A stretch of 64,000 nt of DNA from the NCBI RefSeq assembly GCF_012273895.1, contig NC_052112.1, forward strand, positions 9,586,102-9,650,101, given 5' to 3'. Below, piece after piece: positions 44,907 to 54,688 of the stretch. The stretch's first letter is position 1, and each line of letters begins with the position of its first letter. The translations under genes were made by a program, and so were the position numbers. This stretch comes from Zerene cesonia. Its lineage: Eukaryota; Arthropoda; Insecta; Lepidoptera; Pieridae. The notes under the pieces are model-generated. The model had not been told where the DNA came from, ran no database searches, and worked only from the letters and a program-made list of their open reading frames with translations.

Positions 44907-45099
44907 ATCTATACTTATAGTATAAGTATAGATTTTATAATATAAAGCTGAAGAGTTTGTTTGGTTGAACGCGCTGATCTCAGGAACTTCTGGTCCGATT
45001 TGAAAAATTATTTCAGTGTTAGATAGCCCATTTATTGAGGAAAGCTTTAGGCTATATTATATAGTATGTACCACGGGCGAAGCCGGGGCGGATCGCTAG
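44907..45099 (+). mobile_element. Helitron-like element, family C (C6), with a 5' palindrome
   Basis: The 5' end is ATCTATACTTATA, one G, then its exact complement TATAAGTATAGAT (44907-44933), after which the normal family C sequence follows: AGCTGAAGAGTTTGTTTGGT, GCGCTGATCTCAGGAACTTC, CATTTATTGAGGAAAGC and the 3' GGGGCGGATCGCTAG before T. Confidence 0.8.
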
Positions 45100-47169
45100 T
45101 TATCGATAATCGGTAACAATGCAATAATTTCATGAGTTTATCGTATTATCCTGATTAGTATAACAGTTAACAATAAATAATGATCATTAAAATTCATTCA
45201 GACATTCTTAAATTACAAATAATGTAACCAACACATTGACTCACTTTATACTCTGTAAAAATTAATGATAACATTAGATTATAAATAGGAAGTGTAATTT
45301 TCATACACACATTTATGGTTAGTTATGTTCAGAAAGCATCTCGTTAGAGGCTTGTTAAATCTGAAAACACAGGACTAAAATTAATAAAACTTCTCCAATG
45401 TACAACTGGGTCACACGGAAGCCATATAATGAACTGATTCACTTCAAAAAGCAAAGTAATTCCAGAGGACAGAATAAACAGACTTTTCATTTATTTAAAA
45501 GGCTTCTGATAGCGGTTTTTGGTCCTATTTTTTTGAATTGTGTCTATGGTCCTGAACAATATATGTGAAAATATACATTTAATTGTCTACTATTGTATTC
45601 TTCTTCTAAGAATATTCATACATGTGTTTCGGATTCATTTATGCTGCTTTGTTAAGAGCTTTGTCACGTTCCCAAGAAGTCCATCTATTCTCAAAAGTTA
45701 CATCGATATTGTTAAACCTTTCCAAATACAAACCGAATTGTGTCCCGAAAAATACAATTTTTAAAAGGATTTAAGGAGAATTGTTTATTTTTACGTAATA
45801 AAACCAAAAGTGTTATCAATAAGGACAACATAGAAGAGTTAGGATTTTTCTCAATTGATATATTACCAGGTCACCATAAATCCATCGGAGGTCGAATAGA
45901 GCGAGCTAGCCTCTAGATTACAGCAATAAATCGTCTAATATGCCAAAATTGTCGGCCAATTTAATACCTTGAATTTTCGATGACACTGGCTTAGCATATC
46001 ATTAACATATAATGACAAAATCCGGAAAATTTGCTATCAATTTCATGTTTATGAATTTGATTTTCGCTCATAATGGGACTGAGTTGATCACTGGCATTGA
46101 CGTTTGAGCTTTTATGTTGAGGTTTATCGTTCCAATATTATGTAATGTGTTTGAAAGCCATGCTAACTTCATAATGCTCTACGGATAAAATGACTAACTA
46201 AACCATAAAGGTGAGTCTGTAATAGAATTCTAGATACTAAATAGTTCTGCATTGACGTAGATTTTTCTGGTGATACCGTCCTTTCAGTAGAATTAAAGAT
46301 GGACGACATAATTACAGCTATCTAGTAGCTTCATAGGTACAATAAATATGTGGATAGTTTATTGAAAAAAAATACAAGTATAGGTAACTAGCCCTTACCA
46401 GCGGCCTTAAGTATCTGAGACAAATTGCCACGGGAATGGATGCTTCAAGATGAACTGTCTAGCCGTCTATCTTCAGACTAAATAATCAGAACATGAAATC
46501 ACACCGTTGCAACTTGAGAAAACAAACAAGCAAACTTTCGCACATAATAATTTTTCTAAGATACGGATATATAGGATAGTTATAAGGATAAGGATACGGA
46601 GATCCTGATGGGAAAAAGCATCGTATTCTTACGAAATACGAAAGGAGATGGGTGTAAATTAGTAGCAATTTGTTCGGAAGGTAAGATGACCGCTCCCAAT
46701 TAATAATCTTCTCAAGAGTTTCCAATTTCTTCCTGTTACAGCTAACCTTTTGCTTTTTATTCTCTCGATTCTTTCATAAAATGTTCATCCTTGCTTAGAT
46801 TAGGTATTTGTTTACAATTCTGAAATATAATTGAATCATATTGTAATATTTATTATATGATATACGTTGCAGAAGTTGTTGCAATACAGAATAATAAATA
46901 AAAAAATAATAAACTGCCCTCAATTTGAAGGATAGAGATTATAGAAAAGAATTAGACCGAATTTAAATAACCACATGGTGGCGCCAGCTTTCAAATAAAA
47001 AACAATCATCAAAATAGATTTACCCAGTAACGAAGCTAAAGTGAAGTAACAAACAAAAAAATTCCAATCGAGTTGAAAACCTTACCCTTTTTTGAAGTCG
47101 GAAATGAAATGTTATATAATTTATATATCCATCATTTATAAATATAGCTGCGCAATATATGTCATATAT
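45100..47169. other. Unique DNA, possible conserved block at 45880-46105
   Basis: No gene or repeat. 45880-46105 contains several homeodomain-like and TTTATG sites (CATTAACATATAATGAC, TTTATGAATTTG) in a stretch lacking repeat motifs. A Helitron-like CTAGCCCTTACCAGCGG near 46388 is isolated. Confidence 0.4.
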
Positions 47170-47343
47170 GTAAAATTCTAGTTAACACTAGAATTTTACA
47201 GTGTTAGTTACTTCTCCGAAACGGCTGCACCGATTTTCGTGAAATTTTGTTTGCATATCAGGTAGGTCAACATCTATTCTTCGCACCCCTTCCCCATTCA
47301 ATTATAAAAATAAGGCAGAACAGCGTTTGCCGGGTCATCAAGT
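47170..47343 (+). mobile_element. Helitron-like element, family F (F3), with a 5' palindrome
   Basis: 13-bp perfect arms (GTAAAATTCTAGT and ACTAGAATTTTAC) with a TAAC spacer at 47170-47199, then CGAAACGGCTGCACCGATTT, AATTTTGTTTGCATATCAGG and the 3' CAGCGTTTGCCGGGTCA. The usual CTAG end reads TCAAG. Confidence 0.7.
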
Positions 47344-47477
47344 AACAAAATATAATATAATAGATGTGGGATAATACAATAGATCGTTTGATTCATTGAC
47401 CCGAAATTAGAATCTAGGTAACCGATGACTTGCATTGCGCGGTCATTGCACCGAACATCATTGTGGATGAAATATAG

Positions 47478-47640
47478 TAGCGATCCGCCCCGGCTCCACT
47501 AGTGGTACGTTGTTTCTCTGCGTAAGAACTTATCTGTGCCTTAAAACGTTAAAAAGAAATCAGCCGAATTGGTACAGCCGTTTTGGAGTTTTACGCTTAG
47601 CAACACATGTGGTGATAAATTTTTATTTATATAAGATAAA
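47478..47640 (-). mobile_element. Helitron-like element, family L (L2)
   Basis: TAGCGATCCGCCCCGGCTCC, TAGTGGTACGTTGTTTCTCT, GTTTTGGAGTTTTACGCTTA and CAACACATGTGGTGATAAA, matching L1 at 26479-26640. Confidence 0.65.
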
Positions 47641-47748
47641 TGCATATAATGTATGTTTTTTTTTATATAACATTAAATACTTTGTGTGTTAAGCCAAGTT
47701 CTTCTTCGCTTTAATATTTATTTTATAATGTAAATTGATACCATATAC

Positions 47749-48056
47749 ATCATCCATCATCATTACAGCCCATATATGTTCAGTGGAAACAGCTGGGACA
47801 CAGGCCTCCTATGCAGGTTCAGGCCATAATCCACCACGCTGGCCAAGTGCGGGCTGGCAGATGTCACATGTCGTCGAACTTTTTATTCTCAGAAATGCCG
47901 GTTTCTTCACGATGTTTTCCTTCACCATTTTAAGCAATGGTGATGTTATCCACATGTGCAGATCAATTGAATCAATTTATTTCCTGTACGCTTGCCCGGT
48001 CTCGAACCCCGATTTATTTTGAAGTCCGTGGTTCTGACCACTGATCCACCACTGCT
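47749..48056 (-). mobile_element. tRNA-derived SINE, family D (D3), near full length
   Basis: Left end is a (TCA)n-type tail; CAGCCCATATATGTTCAGTG, GGCCATAATCCACCACGCTG, GATGTTATCCACATGTGCAG, then the tRNA-like head with CCCGGTCTCGAACCCCG (B box complement) and CCACTGATCCACCACTGCT (A box complement). A 95-codon frame on the plus strand runs across it and is a repeat artefact. No clear target duplication. Confidence 0.8.
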
Positions 48057-48235
48057 TTCATCACATTATAATAGTGGATACATAGTGGATACTTTTATCG
48101 TTTACATAGGTAACAGAGCGAATAAATGAATTCACTGTCAGTTATTCTGATAAAATTTACACAAGTCCCTATGATTTTATAAATAAAAGAAAGTATCGAT
48201 TAGTTTAAATTATTTTCGTTATTATATTATTAAAT
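48057..48235. other. Unique AT-rich DNA, no gene seen
   Basis: GTGGATACATAGTGGATAC is a short tandem. Nothing else. Confidence 0.5.
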
Positions 48236-48370
48236 TATTATCGTGGTCGTGTCGTCCCCGTGTCGTGTAAAGCGCTTTTACTTTTAATTCGTCGCACGTA
48301 CGACGGAATGAAGAGCCCGCGCGCACAAATATTGTGTTGGCTATAAAGTAGATTCGCGTTTATGAGTGAC
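48236..48370. promoter_or_regulatory. CpG-rich island with TATA-like motif (candidate promoter or enhancer)
   Basis: About 16 CG dinucleotides in 135 bases, e.g. CGTGTCGTCCCCGTGTCGTG and CGTCGCACGTACGACGG, against a CG-poor background. CTATAAAG occurs at 48342. No clear initiator, downstream exon or transcript evidence, and its strand is unknown. Confidence 0.25.
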
Positions 48371-48930
48371 TAGTGCATTTATCGTTGGTATTAAATAGTT
48401 GTATATAATATCGTTACGACGTACGGGTTGTGAATATATTCATTTTATTTATGTTAATTCATTAGGTCAGTAGTATATCAACTATGTAGTTGTAAATTTT
48501 AATTTTTATATATGATCTTGTTTAAAATAACCCTGCATAACTTCATTTGAAAATAAAACAATATAATGCACTACTCGTAATAAGAATTTGCGATACATTA
48601 TCGTTAAATAATAAATACAAAAGAATAGAAAAGCGAGTGGTCCATAATTCGCAACAAAATGACGACATTTGATATTTGAAATCGGCTATTTTGATAAGCG
48701 AAAATCTAAAAGACGCCGCGAGGCATCCGCGGGCTTACTAAACAAACTGGGTTCTTACAAGTTTGACCCTCAGGGTCCCTCATGAATAATTCACAATTTG
48801 GGGTCATAACCGATATATCCCACAAATGGAGGATTACGGGGTATCGTATTTTTGAGACATTAGCACGTTGTTATCTCTTGTTACTTTTAAAATATTTTGG
48901 GGCTTTCTTAATGGTTTATAGTTCTGTCAA
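48371..48930. other. Unique DNA, no gene seen
   Basis: Nothing recognised except a GACGCCGCGAGGCATCCGCG block at 48712 that resembles a Helitron 3' end without termini. Confidence 0.45.
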
Positions 48931-49192
48931 GTGGTGGCTCAGTGGTGAAGACCTCGATCTTAATACGATAAATCGGGAGTTCAAGACCAGGCGAGCGTGC
49001 AAGAAGGAGGCCTGCTTCCTTTTCCTCACCCTATCCAGTCTTCCAGTCACCAGTCCCTCCTTATCACTTAACCCCTTAATTATAGGGTAGCGTATTTCCA
49101 TAAGCACTGCCTTTGCGAATTTTTATGGACGTTGGCGATCGCTTGTCATAAGGCGAAACACCAACTCAGTTGCCCGCTCTAACATAAAAAAA
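48931..49192 (+). mobile_element. Chimeric SINE: family D tRNA head on family E body (D6)
   Basis: Head: GTGGTGGCTCAGTGGTGAAG (A box) and GGAGTTCAAGACCAGGCGAG (B box region) as in D4. Body from GAGGCCTGCTTCCTTTTCCT through ATTTTTATGGACGTTGGCGA and CACCAACTCAGTTGCCCGCT to an A-rich end as in E1 and E4. The junction lies near 49000. A frame of about 100 codons overlapping it is not a gene. Confidence 0.75.
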
Positions 49193-49209
49193 GAAACAAG
49201 CATTAGATT

Positions 49210-49410
49210 TGCTGGAGGCCCTTTTTCTTTTCCTCACCCGTCCCAGTCCATTCCTTCTTTCCAGTCGTTAATCCTTTCATTTTCCCTTACCCCATAAAAG
49301 CGTGCAGCGCATTCACGGAGGTACTACCTTTGCGAATGTTTATGAGCGGTGGTGTTCGCTTACCATCAGGCGAACCACCAGCTCAGTTGCCCGCTGACAT
49401 AAAAAAAAAA
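49210..49410 (+). mobile_element. SINE family E, headless copy (E4)
   Basis: GCTGGAGGCCCTTTTTCTTT, CCCGTCCCAGTCCATTCCTT, GAATGTTTATGAGCGGTGGT, CACCAGCTCAGTTGCCCGCT, then an A-run of 10. It starts at the same internal point as E5 and as the body of D6. Confidence 0.75.
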
Positions 49411-49412
49411 GA

Positions 49413-49482
49413 GATTATGGCCTGAACCATCATAAGAGGTCTGTGTCCCAGCAGTTGGAACATATGTGGGCTGATGATGATC
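49413..49482 (+). repeat. SINE family D, 3' end only (D7)
   Basis: GATTATGGCCTGAACCATCA, GGTCTGTGTCCCAGCAGTTG and ATGTGGGCTGATGATGAT equal the last 70 bases of D4. It follows the poly-A of E4 directly, which suggests that E4 inserted into a D copy. Confidence 0.7.
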
Positions 49483-50445
49483 AAAATAGACATTCCAGAC
49501 ACTCAATTAAAAATCACTTACTTCGTGCATGCCATAGTCATTATTTATACATAAAGAAAATCTAATAAATTATGTCAAAACATCGTTTTAGATTACGATT
49601 ACATCAGTATGTATACACGGACATACAAGCGTATACGCCGGTATACGCGCAAAGAACAAGAGCGAACAATCAAGCTTTAAACTAAGTGTATTTTACCGTA
49701 AAAGTATTCCAACGTAACTGAGCATAAAGCTGGTCTGTACCGTTTTATTGAAATTCCGCGCGCTCCGAGGCCTGTCTGACTGTTTTAAGCAAATTTGTTC
49801 GCGATCCAGCATTTTACAAGTTTCCACGCGAATATTTGAATGTTTGTTTATAATAACTGCGAGGGAATTTCCTGGGAGCACGAGCTCGTACTATGTGAAA
49901 TGAAAATTTAAATCGCATATTGAAATACTTGGATTCAAAGTTTTCATTTTGTATGAGATGTCTCGAGCAATGACAGCGAGATGAAGTATGTTTACCCGAG
50001 TGCGAAGCAGAAAGGAAGGTGAGAGTCTGATGTTTTCAACAATATGTAAGAATTTAAGAAATATGCTGTAGATATTTCTGTATATTAGAGTTATATATTA
50101 TTATGAATCAAATAAATTTATAAATATTGTGACTATTAAATAATAAATACTACATAATATATACCTTGATAAAAAAGGTCGGAGAATAAAAAAAAATCTA
50201 TTAACTCTATAAACTAACTATTTAGATATTATGCTCGCAGAAACAATAATAATGAACAATATATATGTATATACATAATTAACCTTGTTTAACCAATTTT
50301 GGCTAATATTCAGAAACTCGATAGATACTGGTAATTACGCAAATACCACAATACGATATAATGGTTACAAAATAACTTCATTGGTTATATGACATTTGAT
50401 TATCATTAAATAATAACATAAGTACTAACCCACCCGCCGATCTTC
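49483..50445. other. Unique DNA, no gene seen
   Basis: 49629-49648 holds an inverted repeat GCGTATAC-GCCG-GTATACGC. The 49690-49910 block is less AT-rich (ATTCCGCGCGCTCCGAGGCC) and has no repeat signature. Confidence 0.45.
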
Positions 50446-50476
50446 ATCATCATCATTCATCATCATCAAGATCGAC
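50446..50476. repeat. (TCA)n tract
   Basis: ATCATCATCATTCATCATCA resembles the tail of a reversed family D SINE, but no body follows. Confidence 0.6.
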
Positions 50477-50513
50477 ACCTCTTAAGTTTTACCCACATTG
50501 ATACTAGGTCCTG

Positions 50514-50657
50514 TGGGAATTCCAGGATAAAAATTATCAGTCGGACACATTTTTTTTTAATTAATATAAATTGGTTCCAGTTGTTTAGGCGTAAAGAAGA
50601 GACATATAATATCTTTACCCAAAAGAGCGACTGCACTTAAATACAGAGTTAGTAGGA
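50514..50657 (-). mobile_element. Helitron-like element, variant
   Basis: CTAGGTCCTGTGGGAATTCC, AGGATAAAAATTATCAGTC, TTCCAGTTGTTTAGGCGTAA and a 5' end GAGTTAGTAGGA. Short, with internal deletions. Confidence 0.5.
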
Positions 50658-51407
50658 GAGTCAGCATAATATAAATTATGGACAGTTCGATTGATATAAT
50701 AGTGGCAGAAAAACATTGAAGTTACTTGGAGCAGATAAAAACACAATTATAAATATTAAATGAAGAACAGTAAATGCTTCGGGAGGTTATAAATCTAATA
50801 AAATGTTAGAAGTTTTGCTAAGTGAATCAGAAAAGATGTCAGTTTTAGACAGTTTATTTATAAAATAAGTTTATTTGATCTCAATGTCTGTTTGACATCA
50901 ACAGATAAATAGTGTTACAAAGCTTATCTAGAATATTATTTAACGAGTCCAAGTGTATACAAAGATATAATAATATCTCGAGATCAAAATAACTCTCAAA
51001 TCAAATCAGAATTACAATCTACCTGGACCACAAATCTGATATCTTACAGACTGAATAAGATTTCTCTGTAACACTGTTGCTATTAATAAATTAATTTATT
51101 CACGGAATGTTGCTTAAGACTTTAAAACTAAAATTATTTAACATATTTCAGATATGGGCCAATAACAAGAGACCCAAAATACATTTATCATTATGTTGTT
51201 TACTAGCTGTGACCCACGGCGCAACTCACGTGGTACCTGGTGGCAATCAAGTAAGAAAATTGAAATATTCAACGTCCTTGCCGCATATTCAAAAGTAAAT
51301 CCTGAATTGCTCTAGTCAATTCCACGTCGTATTTTGTGAATATTGTATGTATACGTCATTTCTCAGAGGGATCGTGAGACCACTAATATATTATATGTTT
51401 AGATAGG
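50658..51407. other. Mostly unique DNA
   Basis: A Helitron-like CTAGCTGTGACCCACGGCGC at 51203, continuing CACGTGGTACC, marks a decayed element of the G type. No gene is supported. Confidence 0.4.
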
Positions 51408-51600
51408 CTAGCTACGTGTTTACCCGGCGCTGCTTTCTTTGGATTATAGTTTGTATTTTGTTGGAACTTTTAATATGTATGTATGCAATTTATGCAGTAA
51501 GATGAATTAATATAAATGTATGACAATGGTCAAGAAAACTTTAAAAAGGGTCAGTAGGTTTTATATAGAGATTTAAAACGTTTTTATGTATCCTGTTTGA
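51408..51600 (-). mobile_element. Helitron-like remnant
   Basis: CTAGCTACGTGTTTACCCGG then CGCTGCTTTCTTTGG at one end. The remainder is poorly conserved and the other terminus is not recognised. Confidence 0.35.
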
Positions 51601-52039
51601 CCGATTTTTTTTTTTGATTCGATTAAAAAGTTATTAAAATAATAAAAATCGCATGAATTCAATTTGTTATGTGCACTAGCAACTGTAACCTGCAAGCATT
51701 AGTATTTGGTATTTTTAGTAATATTATGAAAACTATAAAGAGTGGATAAAAAATAATAAAATGATAAAACGCTTTACTTGTTATTTGTAATTTTTTTTTT
51801 CTTACCTGACGCAAACATCGTTTAATTAATAAAAAAAAATATTTTATATGATATTAAGTATATAATGAAAAGGCGACTACGCTTTCTTCACATAATTGCA
51901 TATATTAAAAACTGTATAAATAATCATCGTTTGAATAGAAACCTACTCACAGAAAAACACAATATTTTATTTATTTTTTAATCCCTAATACAAGAACTGG
52001 AAGAATCACAGAAAATAAAGTGAACTCATAAAAATTCTC
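51601..52039. other. AT-rich DNA, no gene seen
   Basis: Nothing recognised. Confidence 0.55.
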
Positions 52040-52260
52040 AAAGAAACGCAGCGCCGCGTAAACTCGACCATGTTTGCCCATCTCCTACATTATTGCACTC
52101 CGCAGATGTCCAACCCAGAATACCCTTTAAGAGTTCCACTTTCGAAGCCTTTCCAGTTTTTATTTGAGTTTAAAGATAGCCGCCATTTTGGATTGGAAAT
52201 GTGTTTAACGTTAGCGTGCTCCTATGTCACGTGTTGTTTGATGCAATAGGAAAATGAACT
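52040..52260. promoter_or_regulatory. Unique block with Pho/YY1-like site and E-box
   Basis: GCCGCCATTTTG at 52179-52190 fits the Pho/YY1 core, and CACGTG is at 52228-52233. The block is less AT-rich than its neighbours and free of repeat motifs. Such short sites occur by chance, so the regulatory call is only suggestive. Confidence 0.25.
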
Positions 52261-52564
52261 CAATAGTTAACTATATAGGATTCAATTAATATTATACTGA
52301 AAGTTTTTAGTATGACAACCTTATATTTTGGATGAAAATGTATATATTTTGTTTCGTTATTGACCGTTGAACGATTATCACGGTCTTGGTTAAAATGGAA
52401 CTCGCAAGATGAGCGATTGTTTGTTGTAAAAACTAAGCTATAACACACATAATAGGGATGAAAATTGTATGACATGACGAGAAAGCTAGCGAAGACACGA
52501 GTACAAGGCTACGAAGGCTAAGAATATAATAAACATGCCAAAATTAGTAGATAAATCTATATAG

Positions 52565-52755
52565 CTACTCGCTGCACGCCCCGGCTCCGCCCGAGTAGTC
52601 GTTTATCGTAATTAAAATAATATAATATAACTATCCTATCTTTTGAGTTGGATCAAAAGGCACATGGTGTGTAAATTTGATTAAAATTGGTTGAGTAGTT
52701 TAGGAATCCATCGCGGACGTATAAAGTGGCACTTAATTTATACGTATTAAGATAT
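52565..52755 (-). mobile_element. Helitron-like element, family H (H1)
   Basis: CTGCACGCCCCGGCTCCGCC, CGTTTATCGTAATTAAAATA, GGCACATGGTGTGTAAATTT, GATTAAAATTGGTTGAGTAG and an end ATTAAGATAT, in register with H2 at 60939-61117. Confidence 0.7.
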
Positions 52756-53893
52756 ACATTGATCTCCATTTCATATTTATTATGTCTGTTAGTGTATTGT
52801 AGTAGTAGTAAGTAGATGGATCTTATGAGAGGAAAAATTGAGAAATTTAAACGCTTAAATAAGAAAGTTCAACGGCTATTTAATGTTGAAGCTTTTGCCA
52901 GTTCGCAAGAGGACAGGGCGTCTCGGGTCAGCTAGTGTTTATATAAATATATTTTCTTCTCAAAACCCTCCCGACGGCAGAATTTAATATAATTTCGGCC
53001 TAGGAAAATAAAAGAAGTTGTCTGATATCTTAGATATAGACAAAGCTGTATATCACGGCCTCAAAAAGCTTTGTTAAAAGAATAAACGAGCTATTGTTAG
53101 CTGTTAATAACAGAAATGTGTGAAAGATATTATAGTTATATGGAACACTGGAATTACAACAATTTCCCAACATACATTCATGGTATGAGATATATATTTA
53201 TTATTTATTTATTAAAAGAAAGGCTTACCAACTAGATACATAATTTTCTGTTAAAGCTATGAAGATATATATCAATACATTAGTGCTTATGTATATGTAT
53301 TATTAAAATTATAGGTAGGCACAGCTTTAAACATCGTGCGACTGATAAAATTGACTTATATAATATGAGAATTATACGATACAAATGGTTATTAGAACGT
53401 GAGTTTTTTATCACCTTAACAAATTTTCCTATAGTTCTACAATCTGTGTTGAGACTTAGAAATAATCTCGCTTAGCAGAACGCACTGGGCTTTTTTTTGT
53501 ACGTTTACGCTACGCCGCTGAAAAGCAAATGAAGCAGATGTGAAATAATATTATAACTGTCCATTATCTTCTTCAAAATAAGCATAATGCATAGAACAGA
53601 TAAACAGAAAGGAAATCGTTCCTGTCGCTTTTCTTCCGCTATATGCTTGTCGTGCGCACACACCCGCAAAAGCAATCGCCGTGGAAACTAAATCGCAATG
53701 ATTACACTATATTGCGCGATGGCTCGCTTAATACTAGATGGTACTTGTGCATAGCAAGCAATGTATATCTTTCTATCTCTTTGCGATTTTGTGGTTTTTG
53801 TCAATATTTAGGTTGACATATGAGTGTTTTCAAATAATATGAGCGGCGCACCTGACTAACCCACAATGACCTTCTAGCCTCTTTAATATTATA
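52756..53893. other. Mostly unique DNA, no gene seen
   Basis: A Helitron-like GGACAGGGCGTCTCGGGTCAGCTAG piece near 52912-52936 lacks its other end. 53630-53720 is less AT-rich and unclassified. Confidence 0.45.
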
Positions 53894-54092
53894 CTAGCTG
53901 CGCCCCGTTTCACCCTCGTAAGTCCGTATCCCGCAGGAATATTGGGATAAAAAGTTGCCTATATGTTATTCCAGTTGTCCAGCTATCTACATACCAAATT
54001 TCATTGCAATCAGTTCAGAAGTTTTTGCGTGAAAGAGCAACAAACACACACACACATCCTTACAAACGTTCGCATTTATAATATTAGTAGGA
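53894..54092 (-). mobile_element. Helitron-like element, family A (A9)
   Basis: CTAGCTGCGCCCCGTTTCAC (small deletion in the 3' hairpin) through AGTTGCCTATATGTTATTCC, CATTGCAATCAGTTCAGAAG and CGTGAAAGAGCAACAAACAC to TTTATAATATTAGTAGGA before T. Full length. Confidence 0.87.
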
Positions 54093-54358
54093 TTCTGTGG
54101 TTTAATCTGTGTTATAATCGCGTGTATCTCTTTCTCTTGTGAGTTATAATGTTTCAATATGCGGCTTGGTTATAAAACATTTTTTTTTGTCTGTTTTTCA
54201 GGTCAAGATTCAATGGTATGATTTTTGAATCTGAGGATAGTTAGGATCTGAGAAGTGACATGGGCTACCATTTACTAAAGCTAGTTTGATATATCTAATG
54301 GATATATCATGAAACTGAAAAGTAATTCAAACCCAAATGCAATGAATTGAGAATATAT
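54093..54358. other. Strong 3' splice-site-like sequence and dispersed repeat
   Basis: TTTTTTTTGTCTGTTTTTCAG ends at 54201. What follows (54210-54275) resembles 160-225 of this window, so it is more likely repeat than exon. No donor follows with an open frame. Confidence 0.35.
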
Positions 54359-54688
54359 ATCCAAATACTAATAAGCAGTGGTGGCTCAGTGGTGAGAACC
54401 TCGGACTTCAAAATCGATAAGTCAGGGTTCGAGACCGGGCGAGCGTGCAGGAAATAAATTGATTTTTCAATTTATCTGCGCATGTTGATAACATCACCAC
54501 TGCTTAAACGGTGAAGGAAAACATCGTGAGGAAACCGGCATGTCCAAGAATTAAAAGTTCGACGACATGTGACATCTGCCAACCCGCACTTGGCCAGCGT
54601 GGTGGATTATGGCCTGAACCCTCATAGGAGGCCTGTGTCCCAGCAGTGGGAACATATATGGGCTGATGATGATGATCCAAATACTAAT
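54359..54688 (+). mobile_element. tRNA-derived SINE, family D (D4), intact, with 14-bp target duplication
   Basis: ATCCAAATACTAAT is repeated perfectly at 54359-54372 and 54675-54688. The 302-bp element between them has an A box (TGGCTCAGTGG at 54382-54392), a B box (GGTTCGAGACC at 54426-54436), a body with CATGTGACATCTGCCAACCC and GGCCAGCGTGGTGGATTATG, and a (GAT)n tail. All other family D copies in the window can be aligned to this one. The perfect duplication suggests a recent retrotransposition. Confidence 0.92.

Noticed and set aside
47735..48022. A 95-codon open frame
   Set aside because: Lies within SINE D3 read in antisense.
48782..49090. A 102-codon open frame
   Set aside because: Its second half is the chimeric SINE D6; the first half has no motif or start context.
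54181..54210. A strong polypyrimidine tract and CAG at 54201 considered as an exon start
   Set aside because: The following sequence resembles another repeat-like stretch at 160-225 and no donor with an open frame follows.
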